NCBI RefSeq assembly: GCF_024586455.1
Contig: NC_065922.1
Location: 34,282,089-34,346,088 of the forward strand
Reading direction: 5' to 3'
Source: Bactrocera neohumeralis
Taxonomy: Eukaryota; Arthropoda; Insecta; Diptera; Tephritidae
DNA: 64,000 nt
Shown: piece after piece, positions 22,283 through 35,400 of the stretch
How positions within the stretch are numbered: the first letter of the stretch is position 1
Layout of the letters: each line of letters opens with the position of its first letter
Made by a program: the position numbers and the translations under genes
Notes under the pieces: model-generated
Database searches by the model: none
What the model was told of the DNA's origin: nothing
The model's input: only the letters and a program-made list of their open reading frames with translations

Positions 22283-23209
22283 ATGGAAAAGGGAACGATT
22301 TTGTTATTAATTGGTTGTCTGCAGATTTTGCATTGTCTGATTTTGGTAAATAGTGAAAATGTCGGCATAGCAACGTCATCAGTGCAAAATGCATTGCCAA
22401 ATAATACGACAAAAAATAACACAGAGTCTTTGTCACAATTATTAAATACAACAGGAAGCAATGCCAATGTACATAAGAATCGCAATATAACACCAACTGG
22501 AACGGAAAACAACACGAAAAGTGCAAATATACCGATAGATCGAAATAACAATAAGACAGAGGCGTTAGGGAAAAACGGTATGGCTACCAAAAATTCGGAA
22601 AACAAAGAAGATAGTTCTCAAAATTCTACCACTAACCTTGGTGTAATAACAGTGAATGCAACAGATGTAACAAGCCCAAAGGACAAGTTAAAAACAACAA
22701 ATTTGAAACCGGGAATGCAAAACGAAAATATCTCGCAGGCATCAAATAAAACAACGGAAATAAAATATATTACGAAACCAACAAAAACTACCGCTTCAAC
22801 CAAAGGAAAACCCGTATCCAGTAATACAACTGCTACTACAACCACCACCACCACCACCACTACGACCACACCCAAACCAAAGAAACCTAGTATCACTTTT
22901 GGACTTGGTGATTTCCCAATTTTGCCAGGAGAGTCGAACGTTATAAATGCGATGGTAGCATCTAGCTCAAAACTGCCAGTGGCTAACGACCCCGTCGTGC
23001 CACCGAATGTGCAACCGTCACAAGAGTTAAACAACGGCTTCAACTATTATAGCAGCCGAGATTACATAGTACCCATAATGACAGTTCTCTTCACAATACC
23101 CTTGGCAATTGGAGTTGTTATTACCACTTATCGTCGATTCCGCGATTGCTGGTCTACGCGACATTATCGCCGAATGGATTTCTTGGTTGATGGCATGTAC
23201 AATGATTGA
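22283..23209 (+). CDS. Thr-rich single-pass membrane protein, unknown function
   Basis: 308 aa in a single exon. The ATG at 22283 is preferred because it opens a signal peptide (MEKGTILLLIGCLQILHCLI), and the only upstream in-frame start codon is TTG. The extracellular part is rich in Asn, Thr and Ser with many N-x-S/T sequons, and has a polythreonine run (about residues 193-206) encoded by an ACC repeat at about 22839-22863, followed by PKPKKP. Near the C-terminus a membrane segment (IVPIMTVLFTIPLAIGVVIT) is followed by a basic cytoplasmic tail ending RRMDFLVDGMYND. This predicts a type I, mucin-like surface protein. I do not recognise the family. The stop TGA is followed by C, and the same frame stays open for 39 more codons to a TAA at 23327 (see findings). 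Confidence 0.85.
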   Translation: MEKGTILLLIGCLQILHCLILVNSENVGIATSSVQNALPNNTTKNNTESLSQLLNTTGSNANVHKNRNITPTGTENNTKSANIPIDRNNNKTEALGKNGMATKNSENKEDSSQNSTTNLGVITVNATDVTSPKDKLKTTNLKPGMQNENISQASNKTTEIKYITKPTKTTASTKGKPVSSNTTATTTTTTTTTTTTPKPKKPSITFGLGDFPILPGESNVINAMVASSSKLPVANDPVVPPNVQPSQELNNGFNYYSSRDYIVPIMTVLFTIPLAIGVVITTYRRFRDCWSTRHYRRMDFLVDGMYND

Positions 23210-23329
23210 CAAATGGATACTAAAGATATATCCGATATCACCATCGGAAAATATGAAGCAGAGACAGATGATAATGCTGTAGGTATTGCTCAGCAATTAG
23301 TACCGCAATGCACAATAACAATATCTTAA
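23207..23329 (+). other. Possible C-terminal readthrough extension
   Basis: After the TGA at 23207-23209 the frame continues for 39 sense codons (QMDTKDISDITIGKYEAETD and on to TITIS) to TAA at 23327-23329. The extension is acidic and soluble, as expected for more cytoplasmic tail. TGA followed by C is the context most associated with readthrough in Drosophila. Alternatively the extension is a former C-terminus lost by a recent stop mutation. Confidence 0.45.
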
Positions 23330-24559
23330 TACATAGTAGTTGTGACATGAGAGAGTGAGATTCGATAAGTACTAGTAGTTAAAAACAAAACTCTATTAGT
23401 TTTTTACAAACATTTTTAAAATCGGCATTTGTTTATAATCAAAATTTGCATGCAATTTGCGAATTCTTTGTAATTTGAAAACCAAACGAATTATGTTTAT
23501 ATTTATGAACGTGCAAACATTTTGGGGAATTCATAAAATTTACGTGTTTAGTAAAATCTTCTGTAAAAATATCTCTAAAGTCTTTGTACTTCCAAAAACG
23601 TTTGAATTACTGTCATCTTGTAAAATATTTTATTTAATTAAAAAGCCAATTGTGCAATTGTACGTTACAATTAATCCAAACGATATATACAATTGTAGCA
23701 TTTTAAGATAAGCATTTTTATTTATCATTCTGTGGCAGCAATTGGCGTGCGTTGATTTAAGAAAAAAAGCAATTTGTTGATTAATCAAAATTTCAGCCAA
23801 ATTCTTTAAATAGAAAACAAGTATAATATATGTATATGGTGCAATTTAGAGCTCAAAAATTACCAAATCTTATATTAATAAATGTATTACACTTAAACAT
23901 AGCATTTATAGAAAGTAAAAGCACATACTTTTAAAAAAAATATTTCGGAAATGCTAAAGTATTAGTAAATTAGATGACTAGTTTGAGTTACCCATTTCTT
24001 AATTGGCTTCCATATTGATTATTAAAAGAAATATATAAAATATATTTTTCTTTTCAGTGACAATAATTTAAAACCAAATGATGAAAAATATAAAATTGAA
24101 ATTAGTATTGCTAATATATGAAAGCAATTATAAAAATACTTAGATTTGAAAGTGCCTTATAAATGCTAAAGCATTTATTTCATATGGGGTACGTCTAATA
24201 TTTGTGCATAGTTATTAAGAAAGTATAAAAAATGAAATTTAAAAATAAAAATAAATAATTATTAACGGTAAAAATAAAAGAAAAAACATATGTATTAATA
24301 ATAAACATATGTATGTATATACATAGATACTTTGTAATATATGTATACTGGCTGAATAAAATTAATAAAGAGAAATTTGGTTGCGTTTTTAAGGATTAAG
24401 CGGTTAATCTCGGTTTCCGAGGAAAAAAGTTAAATGGCAAATTTAAAAATAACATATTTATAACTGGTCCGTTGACACACTTTTGGCACAACCTCAAAAT
24501 TTATATTATTATTTTTTTACGGAAATCATATTCTTGTTTTGAAAACTTTTTTATTTAAC
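23330..24559. other. 3' UTR and AT-rich spacer
   Basis: Very AT-rich sequence follows the membrane-protein gene. AATAAA candidates occur, for example near 23877 and 24243-24255. A block at about 24480-24540 with AACCTCAAAATTTAT resembles the repeat around 36985-37010. No gene is supported. Confidence 0.45.
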
Positions 24560-24730
24560 GAGATTCGCGAAATTTAGCATGGATAGGCAACGGTACAATA
24601 TCTAAAGAAATTATTCAGATCGGACTACTACATCATATACATACATATGTATATATGTATATACAGCTGTCATACAAACTGACCGGGCAAAAACATGTTC
24701 TTTTATATTTGTGAAGGGTTTTTTCTGTAA
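24560..24730 (+). repeat. Family R repeat, partial copy
   Basis: It contains TTCGCGAAATTTAGCATGGA, AAATTATTCAGATCGGACTA, CAGCTGTCATACAAACTGACC and GTGAAGGGTT. These match, in order, the internal unit and the end of the full copy at 57124-57968 in the same orientation. Confidence 0.6.
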
Positions 24731-25404
24731 TTTAACTGTAATTTTAAAACCATTTTATTGGAAACAGTCTTCCCAAGCGAAAGCCACGTTTTTCAGGGTT
24801 TTAAGACCTAATTACCTTAAATTTTTAAAGAATCTTGTTTATAGACTTGTCTACGTCTGGAACTAGCCATGTTCCCAAATTTCAATTTTTACTATTAAAA
24901 TAAAAGTGGAGTAAAATTGCGTTTTTTCAGACCGTCGCCATTTCGTATTTTTTTTTAACCACAGAGAGGTTTTTTGTTTTTATTTCAGATTCCTAGAAGG
25001 CTTGAAATCGTGGGGATCGTCGCCAGACCCCACACTTTATCTGCCACTATTTATTAAAATTTGCAACTATTTTTATTTCTTCATGTATTTTTTATTGATA
25101 ACAAACAACTAACAGAAAAATGGATAGTAAAAATATTCACTGCTTTTTTACAACACATCAAAAATTAACTGAAATACATGCCTCTAGACTAGAATACTCC
25201 CTAAATATCTTATAAGGAACCATAGATGCTTTTTGGTTGAATAACAAAAGATTTTGTTTTTGGAGTCATTTATTGCCATATACAAACATTCACACAACCA
25301 TATACATATGTACATACATACATCAACCACTCAAAATGACCTACGCAATTAAATCTCAGTAAATATGATCGACAAGTACATATGTATGTTTGGAAGTTCC
25401 CACT
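24731..25404. other. Spacer without recognised genes
   Basis: AT-rich sequence with a short GC-containing block near 24990-25040 (CTTGAAATCGTGGGGATCG). CATA/TATG simple sequence occurs near 25315-25390. Nothing else can be supported. Confidence 0.4.
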
Positions 25405-25515
25405 ACAGTCGGCTCTACATACGAAAGCGGAACGGTCCCGCATTTTTTATCCGGCCAAGGACTGTCACTTCCGCAGTATAGAAAAACTACCTCTACAACA
25501 ACAACAACAACAAGT
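25405..25515 (+). repeat. LINE-like tail ending in CAA repeat
   Basis: GTCGGCTCTACATACGAAAG, then CGGAACGGTCCCG, GGACTGTCACTTCCGC and a (CAA)n run. The same series appears at about 3629-3718. It is probably the 3' end of a non-LTR element, and the CAA run gives a spurious open frame. Confidence 0.5.
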
Positions 25516-26421
25516 GAGTTTGGCATTTTGAAAGGAGAAAATGTCATATCAAAGCCCCTTCTTCTCGGAACTGCCTTGCATCCTATTTGATATATTCGAC
25601 ATGTGTTTGTGTATTTACTCCTTCTAATCAAAACATTTTCGACCCCAAATGAAAAATTGAACACTGCTTGATACATTTACTCCAAAACGACCCAATAATT
25701 TGCCTGTTCATTGACTGATTAGCCACAGAGATTATTGCGGCAGAGGACGGCGCACGAGTGGATCAGCCATGCAGTACATTAACAACTAAATAGAAATCAG
25801 AAACATTCATGTATTCGTACTGCACGGTCGATGAAAACAAAAATGTCTAAAAATATTTAAGCATGTACGTTTGTAGGTAGGTGCTTGAAAAAAAAAATAT
25901 GTATGAATTTATACCATATATCCCGTTTCGAAACAAAATTTTACATTTTCATTTAATTAGAAGAAAATAAACCTCGTAGCCACTAGTTGATGGCTATATT
26001 GTTTGTAAAAATTATAAACAAATGCATGTAGACGCAATACGCTGGAAACATTTTCCAGTGTGTGCCGCCAAGTTTTGTATATATACGTAAATAGGAACAC
26101 CTCATGGAATATAAACACTGGACCAAAAAAATGTAGACGTTCATGAACAATCGTATACAACTACATATTAACACACATACATAGGTACATACAGACATAC
26201 TTATATTAAGCACAAAAGCATATAATAATTTTGAAAACTCTTCGCGCTTTCCAATTTTTGTTTAACTCAATTTAGTTGCTTGTCCTAGCTCCCAACGTTT
26301 AGATCATCTAATCGGCCAGTATTAAAGCTGGATATTTGCTTAATTGGTGCAGTGAAATTGTGCAAATAGCGCGAGTTTAAAAATCGTAAAGAACTAACGG
26401 TTTTGTTGATAATATTTAAAA

Positions 26422-29400
26422 ATGAATACTACACCTAGCCAACATCGCCCGCGTGTAAATCCAGCCTCCTCACATGCTATCAGCTATCCAACAACGGATG
26501 TCCGTTCGCCAACTACGCAAGGATCACGCGTCTACCAAGGACTGAAAACATGTACATACCCACAAAATTTACTGTATACAATATTAAAAAAACAAGTTTT
26601 TAAGACTGATATTTTTGTACAAATAGTAAATTGGTTAATTAAAAAAAATAATAATAATTTATGGACATATTTACATTAAAAGTGAAAAAATTACCTTTGC
26701 TAATAGGCATATAGTTTCAATAATTAATAACAAGCAATTTTGTTGAATCTTAAAAACCACCAAAATGACCGAAAAGTGCAACAAAATTGTAACGATATTG
26801 CTAAATTCTGCTGGAACCGAGTCATTCTACGCAAATCATAAAAACACAAACGAGAAAAAACGATAAGTTTGGCTGCACCGAAGCTATATTGTCTTTCACA
26901 GTTACATTTCCTGTAGTATAAAAGAGTTTAAAAAAATCTTAATCTTGACTTTATAATTGTTCGATCTGTTCCATGCCCAATTTCGTGAAGATATATTGTC
27001 AAATAAAAAATTTCTCCATATAAAGTCTTGAATTTGATCGGCCAATTTGTATGACAGCTATATGCTATAGTAGTCTGATCTGAACAATTCTCTCGGATAT
27101 AGTAGCGCTCCAAGGCATGCTAAATTTCTTGAAGATGTCTGGTCATACACGTACATACTTGAATTTGATCCGACAAATAAGCAGCGTATTGGGCAGAAAA
27201 GAAGGTGTGCAAATTTTCAGATCGGCATCTAAACAATAAGGAACTATTTCCCGGATATACATACGTACAGACGGACATGGTTTAATCAACTTAGCTCGTA
27301 ACACTTACCATATAGATATTATATTGGTAGTCGAAAAAGTCTTCTCGTATTTCTAATCAAACTTCAACTTTTTTTTTTTTTATTTATAATGAACTTTAAT
27401 GAACCAAATATGTACCATTTTGGTCGATCACTTTTTGCCATTTTTCCGCTAGAGACATTATTCCATCAGTGTAAAACTTTTCTGGTTTCTCGGTGAAAAA
27501 CTGCGACAAGTAATTTTTACAGGCTTCTCTTGAAGCCAACTTTACTATATTAAGAGAGTTCTATATTGACCGAAACAAATGGTAGTCCGATGGTGCAAGG
27601 TCAGGGCTATATGGTGGATGCATCAAAACTTTCCAGCCAAGCTCTCCCAGTTTTTGCCGAGTCATCAAAGATGTGTGTGGTGTAGCGTTGTACTGATGGA
27701 AGACGAAGCCCTTTCAGTTGATCAGTTCTGTCCGTTTTTTTCGATTGCTTGCTTCAATCTCATCAGTTGTTGACAGTAAAATGTAGAATCAATCGTTCGA
27801 CCAGGCTGGAGCAGTTTATAGTGGATGATTCCTTTCCAATCCCACCGAACACTCAGCTTAACCTTGAGAGGCGTTAATCTTGGCTTTGCGAACATGATCT
27901 TTTTCGCACATTATTGTCGTATTTGATCCATATTTTCGTCTCCTGTTACCGTTCCCTTCTGAAATGATTCGATTTCATTTCGTTTCAGCACAAAGCACAG
28001 ATGTTAATCGGTGTTAAGCACAGACAATATATGTGGTACCCAAACGAGCTTTTTTATTGACACAATACGTTTTAAAAAGACTGTTTTGATGAACTAAGTT
28101 CCTTAACGTATATATACTTTATGATGGGGCAATCTTTTCCGTTGACTTTTTCCTTCTGGTCTTTTATCAAAATTTCCATTGTTGGCAAACTTAATATATC
28201 ATATTCAGTGTATAAAAAATAAGAACTCAGTATTCAAACTTTCAGATTTTAAATATTAGTTACAGTGTATCTCCGAACAGTTGAATGATTTTTTGGGATT
28301 TTTCTGACAAGACTACTCGGCAAACATTTCTAGTATTTCAATAACTTAATTCAAGTGATGGTCGCAAATAATTTTTGGATAGCGGAGAATGACCTAGTAC
28401 CGTTAATATTTAGCCTTTGGAGAAACACTGCTTTTCCTTTTAATACATTTCTATTACACAATTTTTGTTCAACATACTTAGTAAATATATAAGTACATAC
28501 ATACATAGGGGCAAATATGTGTATTGTAGATGGAGAATCTTTATGCCTTTAATCGCTTTATTTGCTTTATAATAATGCATAAACATTAAAAAGTATATAA
28601 AAACACTAAACTAGCATATTACTTAAATTTAAATAGTTGTATGTGTATGTATTATATGTATGTACTAAAATTATCTTTTATGTATGTACGTACATATGTA
28701 CATAAGTAGACACGCTTTAAAAATTTTTGTTTATATCATTAGAAAGTCAAATCATAAAATAAGATAAAGGTAAACAGTTCTAGATACTCGCCATTGAATG
28801 ATACATTTATAACAGTATGTAGATATGTAAGTATATGCATATATTATATTATAATATGTATGCAATGCAAAATCGAAAATACAAGTATTATGCGCTAACC
28901 GATAGCAGAAAATTCTCCGTATAATATAATACATGATTTATCTTCTAACTTGCTAACTTCTTAAATATAAACAAGGCAATGTTCATTCGCAATTTCAGCG
29001 CCAAATGGTGTTTGAGAGATAAATAAACACTTGAAATGCCAACGAAGTGCATTGAACGGGAAATAATTTACCTTGTCGATGGATATATGTACATATCTAC
29101 AAATATAATTAACATACAGTGATTTGATTCATTTTGCAACTAAATTTACAACTATAAGCATACCCTGTAGTAAACATTCTGCTAGCCAGAAGAACTAACA
29201 GTTCACAACTGTAATTTTTCAGCCGAAAACGAACTAGTCAGAAAAGGTTTTTATCTCTTTTATGGAAAACTGGTTCAGGAAGAGAGTTTTTACCAGCTTC
29301 TGAGAATATTATTGTGATGATTTTCTATTAAAAAAACTGTGCTCTTAAATGGAGTAGGCTTAAAGCTTGTAGGCCTCTACTTTCGACTTATGAAATAAAA

Positions 29401-32400
29401 GAGCAAAGGCTAGGTTAGGTTAATCGGATAGGCCAATAAGCCACGCATATGCCAGCTTTGGCCCTTGTCGATAATACCAGGTGGAGTTCAGTTGATAGGT
29501 CCAAGAGGAGTAGTCATCATTTAGAATGCCTGCGCTTGACACGATTTTAATTTAGAACTTGGACGCGCTTGACACGAATTTTAACAGACTCTGCGGCCTG
29601 ACTAACGATACCTCCTCCAGTGTACCGTGGCGACCCTAGATGCTTACAACGTAATCTTGTCAATGCGTGACAAATGCACAAGAGATGTTCCATTGTTTCC
29701 CTGGTGACCTTGTCTAGACATTTCCTGCAGTCTTCTCAATCTGTCAGCCCCATCCTGCGGGCGTATGTCGCCGCCAATCAGCTTTAAATCTAATTTTTCA
29801 ACAACAACAGATCTTTCACAAGTACAAATGAATCATTAAAATCGAAAGTAATTGCAAATTTTATTATTGGAAAATTATTAAATATATTTACCGTATGAGA
29901 AAGCAAAGCGTATATTACTACGTGTCTATTTGCTCTCACACGCAACGTAATCTTTGGCTTAAACGATTTCCGAAAGTTTTTAAAAACTCAAATACCAAAA
30001 ACCAAACGCAAAGACAATAAATAAATCGTTCGAATTTTCATATGCCATTAAATTATGCAAATCCCCTGCCAAAAGCAGCCAGAATAAACTCAATTATACA
30101 GGTTCTCATCATTGAAAACACAATCAGTTGAAAATTTGTTTTTAATTTTCGTGAAGCAACGGCGGAAGCTCATGAGGTCTTCTCAAGTGCCGAAAAATTA
30201 ATAATATAGGCATCTATGTATATATGTATGTATATGTACATAAGTGATGGATATGCAAAAACAAATTAATATATAAACAATCGTACGTTTTGACTGATAT
30301 ATATTTACACGCGTGCAATTGGAGATACATACATACATATATTGGCAATGCAATGCAATTTAAGAATACAATCAAATTTTACACTTGCACTTTTATGAAT
30401 CCATGTGCAAATATTTATGAATCCATTTACCATTTCGAAGCCAATTATAAGAATTTATAAGCTATATAAAATAGCTAATCAAAACGAAATGAAAAATTTC
30501 CATTAAATCTCACTGCTTCATTGGGAAGCAATCGAGTTTTTATTAATTGCTTGTACGATATTTAGAAAATGAATTAAGCATATTGATATGCTATGTAGTT
30601 TTAATACTAATATCGAAATTCTTAGTAAAAAATTCATCAACCTACTAAAATGTGTAATATCTACCAATAAAACGGTGGCACTTGAATGTGTTCAGAGATT
30701 ATAGAGATTAAACAAACCGATAGTACTTGAATATTATGCTTCGGATTTAATCATATGAAATAAGAACAAAATAGTTTTACCATATTTGTTATTGCACATT
30801 ATCTGAAGCTGATAAGTGATGCCTGATCATAGTTATTATAAATGATATACCTAGATGAAGAAACGTGATATTCTCGGCTAGAATTGGTTTTAGCCATTCA
30901 ACTAGTATTTTCCTATTTTACAATAAAAAAATAGTGATGTTTTGGAGCGGAAAAGTGGATTAGGTCGTCCTCAAATGCCAATTGAGAAAACAGACAACTT
31001 CTGCGACTTTAGAGCGAAGATGCAGTATTGAATTTAAGTGTCGAAACCATACGTCGACGGCTTAGAAATATGGGTTTATAAGGCGGAAGCTCAGACTCTC
31101 TGCCAAAAAGTCATCATTAACACGAAAAATGAAGGCTACATGACTTTCTTGGGCTAAAAAGTACCAAAATTTGTCTTCTGACGAAAGCAAATTTAATTTA
31201 CTAAGCTCTCAAAATTTGGTTTACCTGAGCCGTTCAGGTAGTGAGAGGTTCCAGGAAAAATGTGTAATAAAGAAAATTAAGTTTCCTCAAAGACAAATGA
31301 TTTTGGGCTGCTTTCCATACTCCGTTTTGCGACCTCTGCACCTTGTTGATGGATGATTGAATGCACAGAAATATGCGAGAGTGATTAACAATTTTTTAGT
31401 ATCATTATCCTTATATGGATTACCTAATCTTCCAGGATGACTCAGCGCTATGCCATCGTGCAAAAATGGCTAAGTTTAGATTGGAAAAAATTTTGTATAA
31501 AACATCTATACAATGTCTTATTCAGCTCGAATTTTTACATTTAGTTAGCCAATAATAAAGTGTGAACTTGCTAAACAGAACCCAACAAATAAAATTCAAT
31601 TGATGAAGATTTTAGTACTGGTTTGGTATGACCCCGTTATAAGGAAATTAATTGAGATCCTAGTGAATTCCACGCCTTCAAGAGTTAAGGCAGTTATTGA
31701 GGCTAAGGGAGGAACAACTCGTTATTAGAAGAGCCTATTGTGAAGCCTACTTTTCTATCGGTAGTGTTGAGAATGAGTTAGTTGCTTTAAATTAGCTTTA
31801 TATTGTTTTCTTTTACTTAATAATGAATATCATGGAAAATAAATTTTTGTAAAATTGTTTGAATTAATTGGCTATTCCTTATAAAAACCATTTTCGAGAT
31901 AAATTCTTGTGTATAACTAATTTACACTATGTGGAAAAACTTATAAAAATTGTCCTAATATTCTAACTTTATAACAAATTTCTAATGTGATCTTATTTCA
32001 ATTATACTTGGTGGTGCGTTTTTATTGACCAGAAGTGTATATTGTATATATGTAGCTATACTACATTCTATTGGAATTTCGAATTATTTTTTAATATTAC
32101 TAGATGTTGATGTTTATAATCATGTTCTTATTATTTTATTAGAAATTATTGCATTCCTTTGTATAGAGGAAAAGGCTCAATTTACCGAATGTTCCGAAAT
32201 TAAGTGAAATTTTTGCGCAAAATATTCATGCGATAAGTCTAGTAACGAATTACTATCGAAACCGACTGCATAAGATTGATTTACAGAATTTAACATATCT
32301 GATATAAAAATTGAGGATCTTCTTAAGGGATTTTCATGAGTTTACGAGTTTCAAAAAAATCGATTTTTTTTATTCAAGTTGATCCGGGTAATAGTTTCCG

Positions 32401-35400
32401 GAATACAGCTTTGAGAACTTGTGCGCTCGAGGCTAGCTAGACTAAGTGCGCCGTCTTTAAATGCGTTTTTCTCGAAACTGTTTTTGAAGTCGGTTGGCAA
32501 GATTTCTCGAGAACTACTCATGAAGAATTTTTTCGATTCCAAATATTTGAAAAAGTTTAATTTTTTTGTAAAAATGTCTGCCAAAAATCCATTTTTTTCC
32601 CCTTCGTCCAAGTTCTAAATTAAGGTTTTAACTAAAACACGTATTTCACTGTTATCCTGCCAACGCGGGCGCATCTTTTTTCCGAGCGGTCACCGGAAAT
32701 GGCGTCGCAATGGCCGAGTTTAAAATATTTTGTTCCAAAATTTTCAGAATTTTCTTAATTTTTAATAGTGTATGTTTGTAACAAAAAAAATTGTAATAAA
32801 ATATTTCCTTTTTTTATATGAGAAAACAATTATTGAAAAAGGCTTGTTTTACCTGAGGAAAACCCATGTAACCCCTTAAAAGCAAACGCCATTTGAAAAT
32901 TATGTTACTTAATTAATTGTTATAGTAAAATACTTGTAGTACTTACATATCTCAACGTTCCGAATTATATATTTGTGAGTCGAATTTTGATTGGTTGCAA
33001 CATTTTTTGCTTATGCCGAATGGGTTCCAAAAGTGAATGGATTTTATAGAAGGCAGTTTTTGCCTTTTCAACATCCAAGAAGCTTAGTTTTTAAAATTTA
33101 TGGGAGGCTTCAATTTATTTACTTGATTGATGATTATGTCTGCGTTAAGAAAAAATGGAAATGGGTTTCAAAGTTATTTTTTAACTGGCATATACATAAA
33201 AGTATGGTGAAACATATTGTAATTCTTTTACTATAAAATACATACACACACGTATAAATATAGCTCAAGTATGTTCATATGTATGTATGTATGTTCAAGT
33301 ATTTATTTTTTTATAGTTCTAGCAGAAGTTTAATCAAATTTGCTTTGGTTCTATGATTTTAATACATTTTAACCACAAATGATACATACATACATATGTA
33401 CATATGTATGTATGCTTTTCGTGCAGCTTTGAAATCGAATATGTACATACATATGTATGTATGTATGTATTTGCCCAAGTCAAATAATTATATGTGCAAT
33501 ACTTCAACTTTAATTATTTTTAAAAGGAACAATGAAGGAATGAGGATTTTTTCTTGCCTTTTAGAATTAAAACAACAAAATTATTTTAAAACATTTTTCT
33601 TAATTAAAAAAATAACAATGTTCAATAAAGTGTAAATAATTTTCTTCCAACCGTAGCAGAGAATGACGAAATGGGCTGTGTGGAGATACTCGCGACGGCG
33701 ATTTCTGTCGTAGTAATGATACTCACCTTTCCGATCTCCATATTTGTCTGCTTCAAAGTAGTTTCCGAGTATGAACGCGCCGTCATCTTTCGCATGGGAC
33801 GACTGCGCAGTGGAGGCGCCCGTGGTCCTGGCGTGTTTTTCGTATTACCATGCGTAGATGATTACTGTAAAGTAGATCTTCGCACCGTTTCGTTTGATGT
33901 GCCACCACAGGAGGTGCTCTCCAAGGATTCGGTAACAGTGACGGTTGATGCAGTTGTTTATTATCGCATTAGCGATCCTCTTAAGGCCGTCATACAAGTC
34001 TCTAATTATAGTCATTCAACGCGTTTGTTGGCCGCCACAACGTTACGTAATGTTTTGGGCACACGAAACTTATCCGAGCTATTAACGGAGCGTGAAACTA
34101 TTTCGCATACAATGCAAGTATCGTTGGATGAAGCTACCGATCCGTGGGGTGTGAAAGTGGAACGTGTGGAGATGTGAGTTTTGATTATTAAAGTTCTGAT
34201 CAGTGAACTTATAGCGTATTGCTTTCACTTATAGCAAGGACGTTTCACTACCGACAGCATTACAACGTGCCATGGCGGCTGAAGCAGAAGCGGCACGAGA
34301 GGCTCGCGCAAAAGTTATCGCAGCTGAAGGAGAAATGAAATCATCACGGGCTTTAAAGGAAGCATCTGAAATAATTTCTGCGAGCCCATCCGCTTTACAG
34401 GTGAGTAGAGAATTTACTTCTTCTTCTTAATTGGCGTAGACACCGCTTACGCGATTATAGCCGAGTTAACAACAGCGCGCCAGTCGTTTCTTCTTTTCGC
34501 TACGTGGCGCCAATTGGATATTCCAAGCGTAGCCAGGTCCTTCCAACGGAGTGGAGGTCTTCCTCTTCCTCTGCTTCCCCCGGCGGGTACAGCGTCGAAT
34601 ACTTTCAGAGCTGGAGTGTTTCCGTCCATTCGGACAACATGACCTAGCCAGCGTAGCCGCTGTCTTTTAATTCGCTGAACTATGTCAATGTCGTCATATA
34701 TCTCGTACAGCTCATCGTTCCATCGAATGCGATATTCGCCGTGGCCAACGCGCAAAGGACCATAAATCTTTCGCAGAACTTTTTTCTCGAAAACTCGCAA
34801 CGTCGACTCATCAGTTGTTGACATCGTCCAAGCCTCTGCACCATATAGCAGTACGGGAATTATGAGTGACTTATAGAGTTTGGTTTTTGTTTGTCGAGAG
34901 AGGACTTTGCTTCTCAATTGTCTACTCAGTCCGAAGTAGTACCTGTTGGCAAGAGTTATCCTGCGTTGGATTTCTTGGCTGACGTTGTTGGTGGTGTTTA
35001 CGCTGGTTCCAAGATAGACGAAATTATCTACGACTTCAAAGTTATGACTGTCAACAGTGACGTGAGTTCCAAGTCGCGAGTGCGACGACTGTTTGTTTGA
35101 TGACAGGAGATATTTCGTTTTGCCCTCGTTCACTGCCAGACCCATTTGTTTTGCTTCCTTGTCCAGTCTGGAGAAAGCAGAACTAACGGCGCGGGTGTTA
35201 AGGCCGATGATATCAATATCATCGGCATACGCCAGCAGCAGAGAATTTACTACATAACAGTTTTAGTCGTTGAAAAACTTATGTACGTACACAATATTTT
35301 GATTTTTGGGTTTTAGGAATGCAAATAGTATTTTATGAAGCCAATATAGTTGTTATGTTGACAGCAACGCAACGTTTTTCAAAATTACTGTTGCCTAGAG

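Noticed and set aside
22618..23043. Minus-strand open frame of 141 codons
   Set aside because: It is the antisense shadow of the Thr-rich membrane protein; its valine run is the complement of the ACC repeat.
33383..33471. CRISPR-like regular repeats
   Set aside because: The repeats are simple tetranucleotide tracts without unique spacers, in a eukaryotic genome.
34891..35100. Plus-strand open frame of 69 codons in the stomatin intron
   Set aside because: It is antisense to the RTE-like reverse transcriptase frame.
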